A stretch of 64,000 nucleotides of DNA from Mesostigma viride (GCA_009746045.1 RPFO01000175.1:2018898-2082897), one strand, 5' to 3'. Numbered from the stretch's first letter, positions 22,185 through 32,515 are shown. Numbers and translations: made by a program. The notes: generated by a model not told the origin, from the letters alone.

Positions 22185-22960
22185 TCAAATACCCAACAAC
22201 TTGTGTCTGAGCTCCACAAAACGTGGCTCAGGTAGTGCCTTGGTGAGCATGTCGGCGATCATCGCTGCCCCAGGAAGGTGAGACACCTGAACGGTGCCAT
22301 CCGCGACCTTCGCGCGAATGTAGTGGTACTTGACGTCGATGTGCTTGGTACGCCGAGGGTGAACAGGGTCTCGTGACAGAGCCACAGCACCAGTGTTGTC
22401 GCAAAACACCTGAATTGGCCCTGAGGCCGGGTCACCCAACTCCTTGGTGATGGTGAGAAGGGGACCACCTGCTGCGTGACACCGCACAGGGCCATGTACT
22501 CGGCCTCACAGGTGGACAGGGCTGGAGTGGGCTGCTTGCGACTGGTCCACTCCACCGCAGCACCGCGGTACATGACCACGTTGCCAGTGATTGACTTGCG
22601 GTCCACAGGATCGTTTGCCCAGTCGGCATCCGAGTAGGCCACCAGCCCCCCCTGCCCCGAGTAGGACAGACCCAGGTCCTTGGTGTGTACCGCGTACTGA
22701 AGCACCCGGCGTGCCAGCCCAAGGTCGCTTACAGTAGGGTTTTTCATATTCTGAGTCAGCAGGTTGACTGCGAATGCCAGGTCAGGCCGAGTGCATCCCA
22801 TCGCATACAGGAGTGCCCCGGTGATCGCTTGGTAGACGCGAGTGTCGTCCGCGTTGAGAAGCCCCCCCTCACCACGGGGGGTGTTGGGGACGATGGGCGT
22901 CTTCACCGCCCGTGGGGAGACCCCAAAGCGCTCAGCGAGGGCCTCCAGACGGGCCTTGGT
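22185..22960 (-). pseudogene. Copia RNase H, two frames
   Basis: After the shift at ~22955 the frame ...RLEALAERFGV...LLYAMGCTRPDLAFAV... continues to ~22470 and includes the RNase H start YSDADWAND and SRKQPTPALSTCEAEYMAL. A second single-base change, at a C4 run near 22468, moves the frame to ...VFCDNTGAVAL...RTKHIDVKYHYIR...IADMLTKAL, the conserved RNase H end, with its stop at 22185. All copia RNase H motifs are present but split. Confidence 0.85.
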
Positions 22961-25900
22961 GCAGAAAAACTGTGCGCGCCGGCGGGTCGAGGACCAGGGA
23001 GACCCCCAGAAAGAGGGAGGGGGCATCCGTCTCGGTGATCTGGAAGCGCTGGGACACCCGTTGGGTCCACTGCGATAGCCACTCCGCCGAGGAGTGGGAG
23101 ACCAGGAGATCGTCGACATGGACGAAGGCAAAACCACCAACATACAGGAACAGACACGTGTCCGTGGTGCTCTGGACAGCGCCAGTCTCATGGATGAGGT
23201 AGTCCCGGAGCGTGTGGTGCCAGTTCCGGGGCGCCTGTTTGAGCCCATAGAGGCTCCGCCGGAGGCGCCAGAGGTACGTTTGGCCAGTGGGGTCGCGCTC
23301 CTCAAAGCCCTTGGGGGGAAGGACATACACGTCCTCCTCCAACTCAGCATAGAGGAACGCGGTGCGGACATCCAGCTGCCGGATGGGGTGGCCAGCAGTG
23401 CCAGCACGAGCCAAGCCCAGGCGCACGGTGGCAGCACGGACGGTGGGAGCAAAAGTCTCACCGAAATCAATGCCCTCGCGCTGTGCAAACCCCTTGCACA
23501 CAAACCGGGCCTTGCACCGCCCATCAGCTTTCTGGGCGAAGACCCACTTGGTGGGTAGGAGCTTGGCACCGCGCGGAAGATCACGCATATGCAGAAGCTC
23601 GTAAACCTGGTGCTCCTGGAGGCTGGCCAGCTCACTCTCCATGGCCGTGCGCCATTCCGGCAAGGCAAGGGCGGCAGCGGGAGAGGAGGGCACGGACGCA
23701 GGCTGGCTATGAAAAGCAGCAGCGAAGCACAGGTCAGCGACAAGTGAGTGATGCGCGTGGATCCGTGCAGCCTTGGTGACAGGTTGATCCGGCCAGGAAG
23801 AAAGTGCGTCATCCAATACATCATCGCCCCCGAAACCAGGGGGAGCGGGGGTGTTACTGCCATGAGAAAGGTCGCCACACAAGGCAGCACCACGGGAACC
23901 CCACACGGGGAGGAGACCTGCAGAGGCACCAGGGGACGCCGGAGGAGAATAGCCGGTGCTGTCAGCCGTGCTCTCCAGGTCAACCGAGGTACTCAAATGC
24001 GGCGGAGGCATCCCCGCCCCGGCGTGTTCATATGACGCCGCAGAACGCGAGTGGCCAGAGGCCTGTCCGCGCAACAGAGGGGCATGCTGTCGAGCATCTG
24101 ACACGGTGAGGTAAGATGTCGGCGCCGAGGCAGGAGCCGGAGCCGTCGGAGCATGGCCGTTCCGCACAAGTGCCTGGATGGCCGCAGCGGCGGCCGGGGG
24201 GAGAACGAAACGCTCAGGAGTCCCCCCGATGCTGACATAGCTGTCCTCACGGCCTGCGGGCAAGGCAGTGGAGGGCGTTGCCGGCCCCCCAGAGTCCTCG
24301 GCAGAGGCAGAGGGTAACTGCAAAGGGGCAGGAGTCAGCATGTCGGCGGGAAAGAGGTCGGCCTCCGCAAAGGGGGCCGCCGGGAGCCACTGCGCAGCCT
24401 GCGGGGCCCGGTTGCGCCACGTCTCGTCGAACTGCACGTGCTTGCGCTCGATGACACGCCCGCCGCCCGTCGCCTTGTCGGGCACCCATACGAGGTAGGC
24501 CGGGGAGTCAAGCTTGTATCCCACGAAGAGGCCATCCTCAGCGCGAGAATCAAACTTCTCACGGGCTGCCCCCTCAACCAAGACGTGGGAGGGGCAGCCA
24601 AACACACGCATGCCGGATAAATCCGCAGGGCGCCCATACATGAGGAAGTAGGGCGTTGCGTGCTCCGGGTTGCTGCGGCAGGGCAGCCTGTTGATGATGT
24701 AGATGGCGCATGCAAAGGCTAGAGCCCAGAACTCCTTGCCGAGGCCAGCATGCGCCAGCATGCTCCTGGTCATGCTAACTGCGACGCCCCAGAATCGCTC
24801 CGCCACGCCGTTCTGCTCCGGCGTATAGGGGGACGAGAACTCTTGCCGCACGCCATACTCGGCGCAGACGGCGCGCCAGTCCTGGCCAGTGAAAACCGCG
24901 TCTTGGTCGGAGCGAAGCTCCACAGGCGCCGTGGCCGCGGACGCCCGGAACGGCTTGATCTCCGTGGCCAGGAAGTGACGCAGGCTCCCAACGGCAGCGT
25001 CCTTCGTCTTCAAGAAGTAAACCCAGTGAAAACGAGTGGCTTCATCCGTGATGCCCAGGACATACCGCCAGTCCCCCAACACGGCAGGGGTCCGCATGGG
25101 ACCTAGCAGGTCGCAGTGCAGGCGATGGCGAGGGGTCGCGCAGCGTGGCGTCGTGCTGGGGGGAAAGCTGCTCCGCCGCAAGTGTCCGGCAGGGCAGGAA
25201 GGACACGTGGGAGCCTTGGGACCGTGGGTCACCATGTTTGAGGCGGGGTCGGCGGCTAGCCGAGCAATACGATCCGCGCCAGCGTGTCCGAGGCGCAGGT
25301 GCCACTGCATCAGGTCCACGGGGGCGGCTGATGTGGCGAGGGCATGGGGCGCCACCCCGCGGAGCAAGTAAATGCCGTCACACTCCACGAGGGGGAACGT
25401 GCGGGTCCCCAAAGTGAGGCGCAGGTGCTTAAAGTCCACATCATGGCCGGCTTTAAAGAGCTGGCTCACCGAGAGTAGGCGGGCCTGAAGGCCTGGGACA
25501 TACAAAGCTGGGCCGAGGTGCACGTCCGGGGTGCCGAGCCGGAGAAGCAGAGGGCCCCTGCCGCCCGCATGCAGATTGCCGCCCGAGCCGGTGATGCGCA
25601 GCCGGAAGGCGGGATCAAATCCATCGCCAAAGTCCGCCCGGTGAGGCGTCATGTGGTACGTGGCACCCGTGTCAACCACCCACTCCGGGGCACACCTAGC
25701 CGAGGCCGTTGCGGCCGTGTGAAGCACAGAAGGAGCGGTGGTTGAGGAACCAGCCGTCGAGTCCGAGGAGGTGCTGGGGCGGGGTGCCGAGAGACGACTG
25801 CCCGAGCGGGACGGGGAAGGCGCAAGGCCGTGCACTGGACGAAGCGAGGCCTGCCCGTGAGGCTGCACACCGTCGCGCAGGGAAGCACCTAAAGGGTTGG

Positions 25901-26219
25901 CGCGCAGGGAAGCACACAAAGGGCCTCGACCCACGTGGAACGCGTACGTCGTCTCCAAGGGAGGCAGGCCTGCGTCGGTGTGATGGGCGTGCCCGGCGCC
26001 GTCACCGCGGAGGTGAGCAGGGCGCTGGGCGGGATGGGCAGTCCAGCAGGTGGCGGCGTCATGTCCAGGCTTGGCGCAGACGGAGCAGGGCGGCCCGCGA
26101 CCACGCCCGACCCCTGCGCCACCACCGCGACCACCACCGCGCCCGCCGCGCCCCCCGCTGCTGCCGCCATGGCTGTGGCCGTTGCCGTGGCCATTGCCGT
26201 GGGCGCGGCCGTTGCCATG

Positions 26220-26267
<48 letters not shown>

Positions 26268-26284
26268 TCCGTTGCCGGTGCCGT

Positions 26285-26315
<31 letters not shown>

Positions 26316-26332
26316 TCCGTTGCTGCTGCCGT

Positions 26333-26363
<31 letters not shown>

Positions 26364-26750
26364 TCCGTTGCTGCTGCCGTTGCCGTTGCCGCGGGCACCG
26401 CCATGCCGTGGGCCACGCCCCCGGCCAGGGGTATGGTATGCGTGGTTGGAGGCAGAGCCAGAATCTGCAGGGGACGGGAGGCCACCCGTCAGCAGATCTT
26501 CAACTTCCATCAGGCGCTGCCGCAGGACCGGAACAGTCTCGACCTCGTCAAGACGGAGGGAGATTAGCGCGGGCCTGTACTCGGCGCGCAGACCGCTGAG
26601 GACGCTGGCAATGAAGGCAGCGACTGGGAACGTAATGCCTGCAGCCTGTAGCTTGGCGTACAGCAGTTCCGAGCGGTTCACATACGGCTCCACAGTCTCG
26701 CGAGCAGTTTGACGAAGTTGGGCCATTTGTTTCCACAAGTCCAGACGCAT
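22932..26750 (-). CDS. Copia Gag-Pol main ORF: nucleocapsid, protease, integrase, reverse transcriptase
   Basis: 1,272 residues. In order: the rest of Gag; an Asn-Gly-rich tract (GGCAAC-type hexamer repeats, 26150-26400); one CCHC knuckle (CSVCAKPGHDAATC); and an aspartic protease with DTGA in WVVDTGATYHM. Next is integrase with HLRLGH...CPSC zinc site, core residues in HCDLLGP, ELRSDQDAVF and a PEQNGVAER motif. Then copia reverse transcriptase, with KWVFAQK, RQLDVRTAFL and the catalytic VHVDDLLVS. The frame ends at ~22955 by a single-base shift before RNase H. Copia polyproteins are normally one ORF, so this copy would not make active RNase H unless frameshifting occurs. Confidence 0.9.
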
Positions 26751-26778
26751 GGACTTGGTGAGCTTGCCATGCTCATCA

Positions 26779-27362
26779 GACCTGGATGAGCTTGGTGATG
26801 GCCAGACTGCCCAGGCGACGATCCAGGGGGAGCGTCTGCATCAAGGCACGCGCAGGCCCATCGACGACGGCCAACAAGGCAACGTAAAGGAGCCGATCCA
26901 GTTGCACGTTCTGGACAACACCTGCCAGCACTCCAAGGAGGCCAGCATAAAGGGAAACAAGGCCCAAGAAATGGTCCTTAAAAGGGATCCACAGCGTCCA
27001 ATCTGAGCCGGTAAAAACCTTGACCCCACGAACATCCTTCAAAAGCTCCTTGCAAGCCACAAAGGAGGCTCGGGCGGGGCCCCCCCCGCCGTACCGCGGC
27101 TCAAACCACCACCGTCAACCGCCGGATTCTCACCGTCGGGAGCACCGTGGGCGGCGTCCTCGTCACCACCTGGCGGGTGCAAAGCCAGGGCAGCCAGCCC
27201 AGCTGCTGCGTCAAAAAATACTTCGCCTGGGAGACCCGAATCGGTAAGAGTTACGGATGATGCAGTCAAAGCGGCCAGACCGGCAGCGTCATCGGCATCA
27301 AAATCGTTACTGCCAGCAGCGCGACCCGCGGAAGCGACCTGGCTGCGAGTGCCGGAAGCCAT
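26779..27362 (-). pseudogene. Copia Gag, N-terminal part, frameshifted
   Basis: ATG 27362 opens an acidic, Ala-rich start. The frame is lost near 27075 in a C8 homopolymer. It resumes in another frame with FTGSDWTLWIPFKDHF, like the conserved start of copia Gag domains. It is lost again near 26778 (stop just after LITKLIQ-type residues) before the main ORF at 26750. One base at each site would join the three parts. Confidence 0.7.
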
Positions 27363-27610
27363 TCCAGCAAAAAAAACAGCAAAAAACTCCGGAAAAAAAG
27401 GTAACGTTGGCCAATAGATTCCGGCCAGGAATCGAACCAAGCACCTTTCGTATCACGCGCCAGACGGGAATCAAACCTCCGCCTACGCTGTCGTCATGCA
27501 AATCTCGCCGAAATACACAAATCTAAAGTCAACCGCGAGCAGAGCCTCGGGAAACGACTTTTACCAGCGGTAAGCAGGTCGAAAGGCGTGCGAACCGCAC
27601 TCCGATGCCA

Positions 27611-28042
27611 TGTTAGGAGTGAGAAAACAATGTTTGCCACAAAGTTTTACTTTATTTCACTCAGATAAAAATAAGTCTCAGTCGGCAGCTGGCCGGCTGC
27701 TAGTTCCACCACAGGAGTGTGTGAGGTGTGAGGTACTGAGAGGGCAAACAAGGTGCGTAGCTTCGCCTTTTAAACAATTCCAGGCTCAGCTACTGGGTAG
27801 CAGTTATGATCTACCTACAACGTGGCCACACCAAACCGGTTCTTTTCTGACTGTGTGGCAGTTACAATCATAACGTGATCTCAAGCCAACCATTCACAAC
27901 CAAAGTTCAAGGTCAGTCACAGAATGACTGGGTCACTTATGGAACAGAACTTAAACATGCGGCACATGCCCGTTCATGTAGTCCAGAGCTAGCACTAAAC
28001 TATAAGTACTAGTTTCAGGCAGGTGTGTCGATACTTCTGACA
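27611..28042 (-). repeat. Copia 5' LTR
   Basis: 432 bp, TG...CA ends. The adjacent primer-binding site pairs with a tRNA 3' end that would read ...CGCACTCCGATGCCA. Confidence 0.95.
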
Positions 28043-28300
28043 CATTGGGCGCCGGAATAAGAAATCCCACTGAAGTCCTGACTGGACGCATAGTATGGTT
28101 CAGTTCTTATACGGTCCAGTTCTTATGCAGTACGGCGCCCGTCATCAGCCATTACACTGTATACTGTAGCTCCACAGGCCCACGCGGCCGCGTCGCCGTC
28201 GGCGGCGTCTGGACGCGTCGGAAACTCGAGGCCGCGAAACGGCGTCTGGACGCGTCGGAAACTCAGGAGGGTGCCGTCTGACCCAACACGGCGCCTGAAT

Positions 28301-28620
28301 ATTATTTTTTTTAATTGTGCGTTCGAACTTTGCCGTTTTTGTCAAGACCACAGTCCAAGGAGTATATGCCAATGGAAATCGAGAGCTTCCGGAGCATATT
28401 GCCCTTCCATTGCGCAACGGTTTCTCTGCTGCTGACTGCGGCGTGGGACACAAAAACATTGCGCAACGGTTATGATTACGGTTACAAATGAAACTGCCGA
28501 AGCGTAGATCGCCGCAGCGCAGATTCCCTGCCCTTACAGTACAGTAAGGGGGGAAAAATCCACATGCCATTCCCTCCGCGGACCCTATTGACGTCTGACG
28601 GATTTCCGGTGAACGGTAGC
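28301..28620. other. Flank of LINE remnant, no recognised content
   Basis: AT-rich at first, then unremarkable. The minus-strand ORF that extends through here loses recognisable RT similarity below ~28630. Confidence 0.4.
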
Positions 28621-28629
28621 TGTTCTGCC

Positions 28630-29836
28630 ACCCAGGAATTGGCGGCGCGTCGGCAAGCAGGATCCGGTTGCAGACGTCAAGCAGGAACCCCGTGAGCGCC
28701 GTCAGCTTAATCACCGGGGCTGGGAGCTGGTCAGGTCCAACGGCGGCATAGAAGCGGAGTTGCTTGGCGGCGGTGCTCAGCTCGAGCTCGGTGAACGGCG
28801 GGAGCTCGTTGGGGTCGGCCAGGGGTTCCGTCATGAGGGCTGGGTACGTGTAGTCCTGCTCAGCGGCAGGCGGTGTGGGCGGTGAGGTACGTCCGCAGGC
28901 GCTACCGACTGCCCGGCCAGGCGTGCGGCCGCCAGAGGGCCAAGCGGCGGAGGCGGCGGGGGGGCGCCGAGCAGCCGGGACGGCTGGGAGGAATACCACT
29001 GGTCGAGCTGCTGCTGCGGTGAGCCAGAGAGCGTCTGCGGCGCCGGCTGCGCGCCGCCGGCGGGCCGTTGGGCGTGACGCAGGCGGGTCCAGGCGTACTT
29101 GCCGTGCTGGTCCTTGAGGTGGGCGAAGTACTCGCGGACGTGAAGGTCCTCCTGCTCCTTGGTTGCCTCCCGGATGGCCGAGTGGTAATCGGCTTTGAGG
29201 CGGGCGTAGCGGGCGGGGTCGCTGATGTCGCGCAGGGCTTGCCGGGCCTGGATGACGGCGGGGAGCCGGTGCAGGCTGGTGAAGCGGGGCGGGCGGCGGG
29301 GGGGCAGCAGGGCCCCGGCCGCGGGCAGCTTGTCAGCGAGGTGCCGAAGGGCCGATGCCGGGCCGGCAGCGAACAGCTGGGCGTGGCTGGCCGGGATGTC
29401 CAGCGCGTCGACGAACGCCTCTGCCGCGCGCTTGTGGGCGCGTTTTTCAGGGAAGTCCTCCAGAGCGTCGTCAGATTTCTCAAGCAACTGAAGTGTGCGC
29501 AAATCAGGTGGTGCCACGTGCTTACGAAAGGGCGAGGGGAATCGCAGGCGGATGCGGGCGGTGACGATGCGATGATCGGAGCGCACCAGGGGGATCACAT
29601 GCGAGCGAGCAGCTAGTACAGATCCTTGATGACGCTTGCGCATTACAACATAGTCAATGCAGCGTTCAGTGCCAGTTGGCGAGGTGTGTGTGACCAAAGC
29701 ATCTGGACTATGTGGAAAGCGGGTGTTGGCAGTGACCAAATCGCATGTCGTAAGCAAATCAGCAAAAAGTTCAGTGTTGGAATTGTAGACCGTACCGTTG
29801 GGGGCGTGCTGACATCCGCCAGTACCCGGTGGTAGC
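28630..29836 (-). pseudogene. LINE D ORF2: endonuclease C-terminal half and start of RT
   Basis: It begins in the middle of the endonuclease, then shows ERCIDYVVM and RSDHRIVTARI, the SDH motif that ends endonuclease domains. A ~200-residue linker follows. The frame shifts at ~28895 into ...AVGPDQLPAPVIKLT...FLLDVCNRIL..., matching the GxDxL start of LINE RTs. Similarity stops after ...PGWQNS at ~28630, before any catalytic motif. Confidence 0.75.
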
Positions 29837-30403
29837 TGTTACGTCGCGTAACAATTCGTTGTAGTCACGGACGTAAATTAGTTCCCTTGCCTCGGTTGTC
29901 CCTAGGTTTACGTGTAGATCCAACTGGGACACTATTGTCCTCGTAACACTACTGTGGTACATTGGGTGCTTTTGGGCGCCGCGCGGCCGCGTACTTTATT
30001 AGTGGTCCTTATCCTTTGGTAGAATGTAGTGGACCAGCGTGCATCTGTGCCTTTGCCGGTGTATCTGTAGGCGAGGGCCATGTCGGCCCGAGCATGTTGG
30101 ACCGTTGGAGACCATTTATGCACGTTCTACCCCTCGTGTGGTCACTCGGCGTGTGTTAAATGAATTAACACATATAGGCTTGGGTCACGGCAGTGTAGTG
30201 TGTTTCCTTCCTCTATTCCTGGAACAAACGGGTTCGGGTAAATGGTTGTATGGCGTATTACAGCAACACATACGTGAATGCATTGAGATCAGCTCCGTCT
30301 CGTTCGTCTTTCGCTAGGGGTTTGAGTAGAGGAGGCCTGACCAATTTAGGTAGCATCAGGCCCAGTAGAGGTAGAGGTGGCGGTAGAAGTTTAGGACGTA
30401 ACA
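29837..30403 (+). repeat. Element A 5' LTR
   Basis: 567 bp, starting with TGTTACGTCGCGTAACA (7-bp inverted repeat around TCG) and ending GGACGTAACA. An ORF beginning at 30250 runs out of it into the leader. Confidence 0.95.
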
Positions 30404-30552
30404 ATGGTTCCGGAGGAACTTTCGTAGGTAGAGAACGAGACGACGGTCCTTTGTCACATACGCCTTTGCAAGAACCCTTCCGCGTCCAGGGATACGAAGA
30501 CGACACTTTCTTGACAGGTAATGGGCGGGTCGCCGTCAAGCTGGGAGAGTAG
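30250..30552 (+). CDS. Short RG-rich ORF spanning LTR and leader of element A
   Basis: 100 codons from ATG 30250 inside the LTR to a stop at 30552. It contains GLSRGGLTNLGS and a PSRGRGGGRSLGR run resembling RGG RNA-binding tails. Both LTRs keep the start and the RG part open, but the part after the LTR exists only at the 5' end. It could be a small RNA-binding leader peptide or simply chance; no family recognised. Confidence 0.35.
   Translation: MAYYSNTYVNALRSAPSRSSFARGLSRGGLTNLGSIRPSRGRGGGRSLGRNNGSGGTFVGRERDDGPLSHTPLQEPFRVQGYEDDTFLTGNGRVAVKLGE
30405..30422 (+). other. Element A primer-binding site
   Basis: TGGTTCCGGAGGAACTTT begins one base after the 5' LTR. A TGG start one base after the LTR is also seen in elements T and B, each with a different tRNA-matching tail but a shared CGGAGG. 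Confidence 0.65.
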
Positions 30553-30955
30553 TGCTGCCCGGTTCGGGACACGATCTGCCTAGATGCTAGACCTGCTCGC
30601 AGCGGATAAACCCTTTCGTAGATAGCCTGTCCTTCGCCTTGTTTTCCTGCTTACGGTTGCTTCCTGTCGTAGATAGGGAATTATTATTGTTCGGGTTCGG
30701 ATCGGCCAGCGTGAGACGATTAGCGTCGTAGTAGCCTACACCTTTTTCCTTCGTGCTGCTGTTTTATTAGACGGCCGCACCCGCAGAGATACGGGTCGCT
30801 GCTTTAGGACGAGCGCTGGACTATTCGGTCGCTGATTTTAGGACGAGCGCTGGACAATTCCGCCCTCATGCTGCTTTCGGTGCTCCAGATCGCCCAGATA
30901 AGTCGCCTACTCCTTCTTCTAGCGTGACGTCACAAGACCCACCAGGTGCGTTACC

Positions 30956-31348
30956 ATGAGCCAGCGTCGTGTTTTCACTGCTCCTTCCCATTCGTCCAGT
31001 GACAATAGCTTAGCTAAATATTACATAGTTATTACCCCTCAATGGTCAGCCATTTTCCTCTCTTGGTCAGATGCTAGGAAGATAGTGCAAAACCGTACAT
31101 ATAACGTAGTTAGGTATAAGAAATTTGTTACCTTCGAGGAAGCCCAACAATTCCTCGTAGACCATAGTGTATCAGATTTAGGCCTACATGTACGTTCTAC
31201 TCCTCATGGTCGTCCTCCTGTAGAAGCTCTAGATTTTGCTACCCCTCCTTCGTCTCCCCCTAAACGGGCTGCATCCTCATCTAGCTTAGATACCCCTCTC
31301 ACCTTACAGTTCGGTTCCCTATCCATTACTGTTGTTAAAAAGGATTGA
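30956..31348 (+). CDS. Viroplasmin / RNase H1 N-terminal-like accessory ORF of element A
   Basis: 130 codons. Residues ~20-70 read KYYIVITPQWSAIFLSW...YKKFVTFEEAQQFL. This matches the pattern of the small domain shared by caulimovirus viroplasmin and eukaryotic RNase H1 N-termini: YYVV..G...GIY.SW, then a KKF.....A..FL end. That domain binds RNA-DNA hybrids or double-stranded RNA. The tail is Pro/Ser-rich and ends in a hydrophobic beta-like segment. It lies between the leader and gag, an unusual place for such a module. The fold is inferred from motif spacing only. Confidence 0.6.
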   Translation: MSQRRVFTAPSHSSSDNSLAKYYIVITPQWSAIFLSWSDARKIVQNRTYNVVRYKKFVTFEEAQQFLVDHSVSDLGLHVRSTPHGRPPVEALDFATPPSSPPKRAASSSSLDTPLTLQFGSLSITVVKKD

Positions 31349-31473
31349 TTTAAATTGTTTTCCTTTCTTAGGACATTAAAAGTTTTTCCTTTTTCCTTCC
31401 TTGCTTTAAATTAGGCCTTGTCCTTTTCCTTTATTGCTTCCATTTAGATTCCTATTCCTTTACTTAATTAAAG

Positions 31474-32031
31474 ATGGACCCAGTGGGTGGAGATATGTCG
31501 CCTATACCTACCAATACTACTACTACTAATAATACTAATAACAATACCAATACTCGTGGTAACCGACGGGACTCTCTTGAAACGGTGCACCATCTCACTC
31601 CTCAAGGTAATCTTCGTACCTCACCTCCTTCCCCTGTTACTGGTGGTCGCCGTCGTCCCTCACTTACCCCTCCTACCTATGAACAACGTATGCGTGTCAG
31701 ATTTAGTGATGACCCCTCCTTTACCCTGAACCAGGCCCCTGCCCCTCCTGCAACCTTGGCTCAACCTTCAATTAGGTCCTCACACCCTGACAATGTTTCT
31801 AGACCTCCTACCCACCCTGTGCCTTCCATCCCTTCTTTTCACACGGGTCGTACCTCTGCCCCTGTCGGCCCTTCTGGGCGCCCTAGTGCAGTTCCTTTCT
31901 ATCCCCCTGCCTCTTGGTCCTACCCTGATACGGCCTACGAGGCTGCCCAGGTCCCTACCCGTGTGGCTGATTTAGTGCCACACGTGCCCGACGGTAGTAC
32001 CCGTGTGGTGATTTCAGCACCATGCCCCTAG
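31474..32031 (+). CDS. Element A Gag, disordered N-terminal part
   Basis: 185 codons, starting MDPVGGDMSP, followed by a Thr/Asn tract (ACT/AAT repeats) and Pro/Ser-rich sequence. It stops at 32031. The following ~85 bp and the next ORF are in another frame, so Gag is probably broken here. Element B has a comparable Pro/Ala-rich N-terminal Gag region. Confidence 0.6.
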   Translation: MDPVGGDMSPIPTNTTTTNNTNNNTNTRGNRRDSLETVHHLTPQGNLRTSPPSPVTGGRRRPSLTPPTYEQRMRVRFSDDPSFTLNQAPAPPATLAQPSIRSSHPDNVSRPPTHPVPSIPSFHTGRTSAPVGPSGRPSAVPFYPPASWSYPDTAYEAAQVPTRVADLVPHVPDGSTRVVISAPCP

Positions 32032-32117
32032 ATGATAGGAACTAGGATCATTTTGCCTACTCCTCCCTCCATGAACAATATGCTATTCCCTTCTCCTACG
32101 GGCACCATCCTGAAACG

Positions 32118-32515
32118 GTGGCCCCTTTTAGACCTCTATCCAAAACCTTTCCTCTCCCTTCTTTCTATCCCACGTATGTAGCAGTGGAAGACAGTTGCCC
32201 CATGGGTAAAACTGACTTGTCTAATCCCCCTAAGCCCCCTGCTCTTCCCCTCTTTGCTAACCTACCCAAGTTGGATGTTAAGTCTACCCCTCAACAGTTT
32301 TTCACTTTCATTATGTTGCTTACCCAGAATACAGAGTCGTGGCAAAATCATAATAGATGGCGTCTCTCTGATGCTGTACTAGTTCCTCACTATCTTACTA
32401 CCTGTATTACTCCTGAGCTTGCTAACCTTATCCAGTGTGAGTCTCTGGCCTCTCATGCCTACCCCAACTCAGTAGCAGAATTCTTTAAGCGTTTAGCCCT
32501 TCAACTGTCAAAACT
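32118..32515 (+). pseudogene. Element A Gag, capsid N-terminal half
   Basis: Contains LPLFANLPKLDVKSTPQQFF and ...LIQCESLASHAYPNSVAEFFKRL. These correspond to KLSDIPKFKPDCSYQEFEAW and ...HCESALANGFPSSLAELFRR in Gag of element B. The frame is open to 32570, but the residues after ~32515 come from the inserted element. Confidence 0.75.

Larger units (their letters stand above)
21613..28042 (-). mobile_element. Ty1/copia retrotransposon with apparently identical LTRs
   Basis: Two 432-bp LTRs flank a 5.6-kb interior, and CATTG duplications lie at 21608-21612 and 28043-28047. Integrase precedes reverse transcriptase, the copia order. On the minus strand the primer-binding site follows the 5' LTR directly (TGGCATCGGAGTGCGG, below 27611). 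A polypurine AAGGGGGG abuts the 3' LTR at ~22045. The LTRs look the same base for base, so insertion is very recent, yet the coding region carries several single-base frameshifts. Confidence 0.95.
16137..28068. mobile_element. Giant foldback element with satellite-bearing arms (MULE-like)
   Basis: The ends GGGATTTCTTATTCCGGCG are perfect inverted repeats, flanked by the 10-bp direct repeat ACTGAAGTCC at 16127-16136 and 28069-28078. After removing the nested copia element it is ~5.5 kb. Each arm has a 732-bp unique segment, then a ~20-bp satellite, then a ~24-bp satellite; a ~1.5-kb spacer separates the arms. No transposase is present, so it must be moved in trans. Long arms and a 9-11-bp TSD are typical of foldback Mutator-like elements; that class is an inference. 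Confidence 0.8.
15893..28291. mobile_element. MULE-like short inverted-repeat element, split by a later insertion
   Basis: The left end is CCGGGTTGGGTCAGACG and the right end, read on the minus strand, is CCGTGTTGGGTCAGACG (16 of 17 match). Nine-bp direct repeats CGCCTGAAT lie at 15883-15891 and 28292-28300. Without the inner insertion it is ~450 bp. It contains subterminal GTCGGAAACTCAGG repeats on both sides and no ORF. A 9-bp TSD fits Mutator-like elements, but the superfamily is inferred from TSD length alone. Confidence 0.65.

Noticed and set aside
22259-23983. 574-codon minus ORF overlapping copia pol
   Set aside because: Only its last part (below ~22955) matches RNase H; the upstream part is a shifted reading of the RT region already covered by the main ORF.
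24247-26712. Plus-strand ORFs of 200-296 codons opposite copia
   Set aside because: Antisense to the Asn-Gly-rich and integrase regions; Arg/Cys or Ala/Val repeats only.
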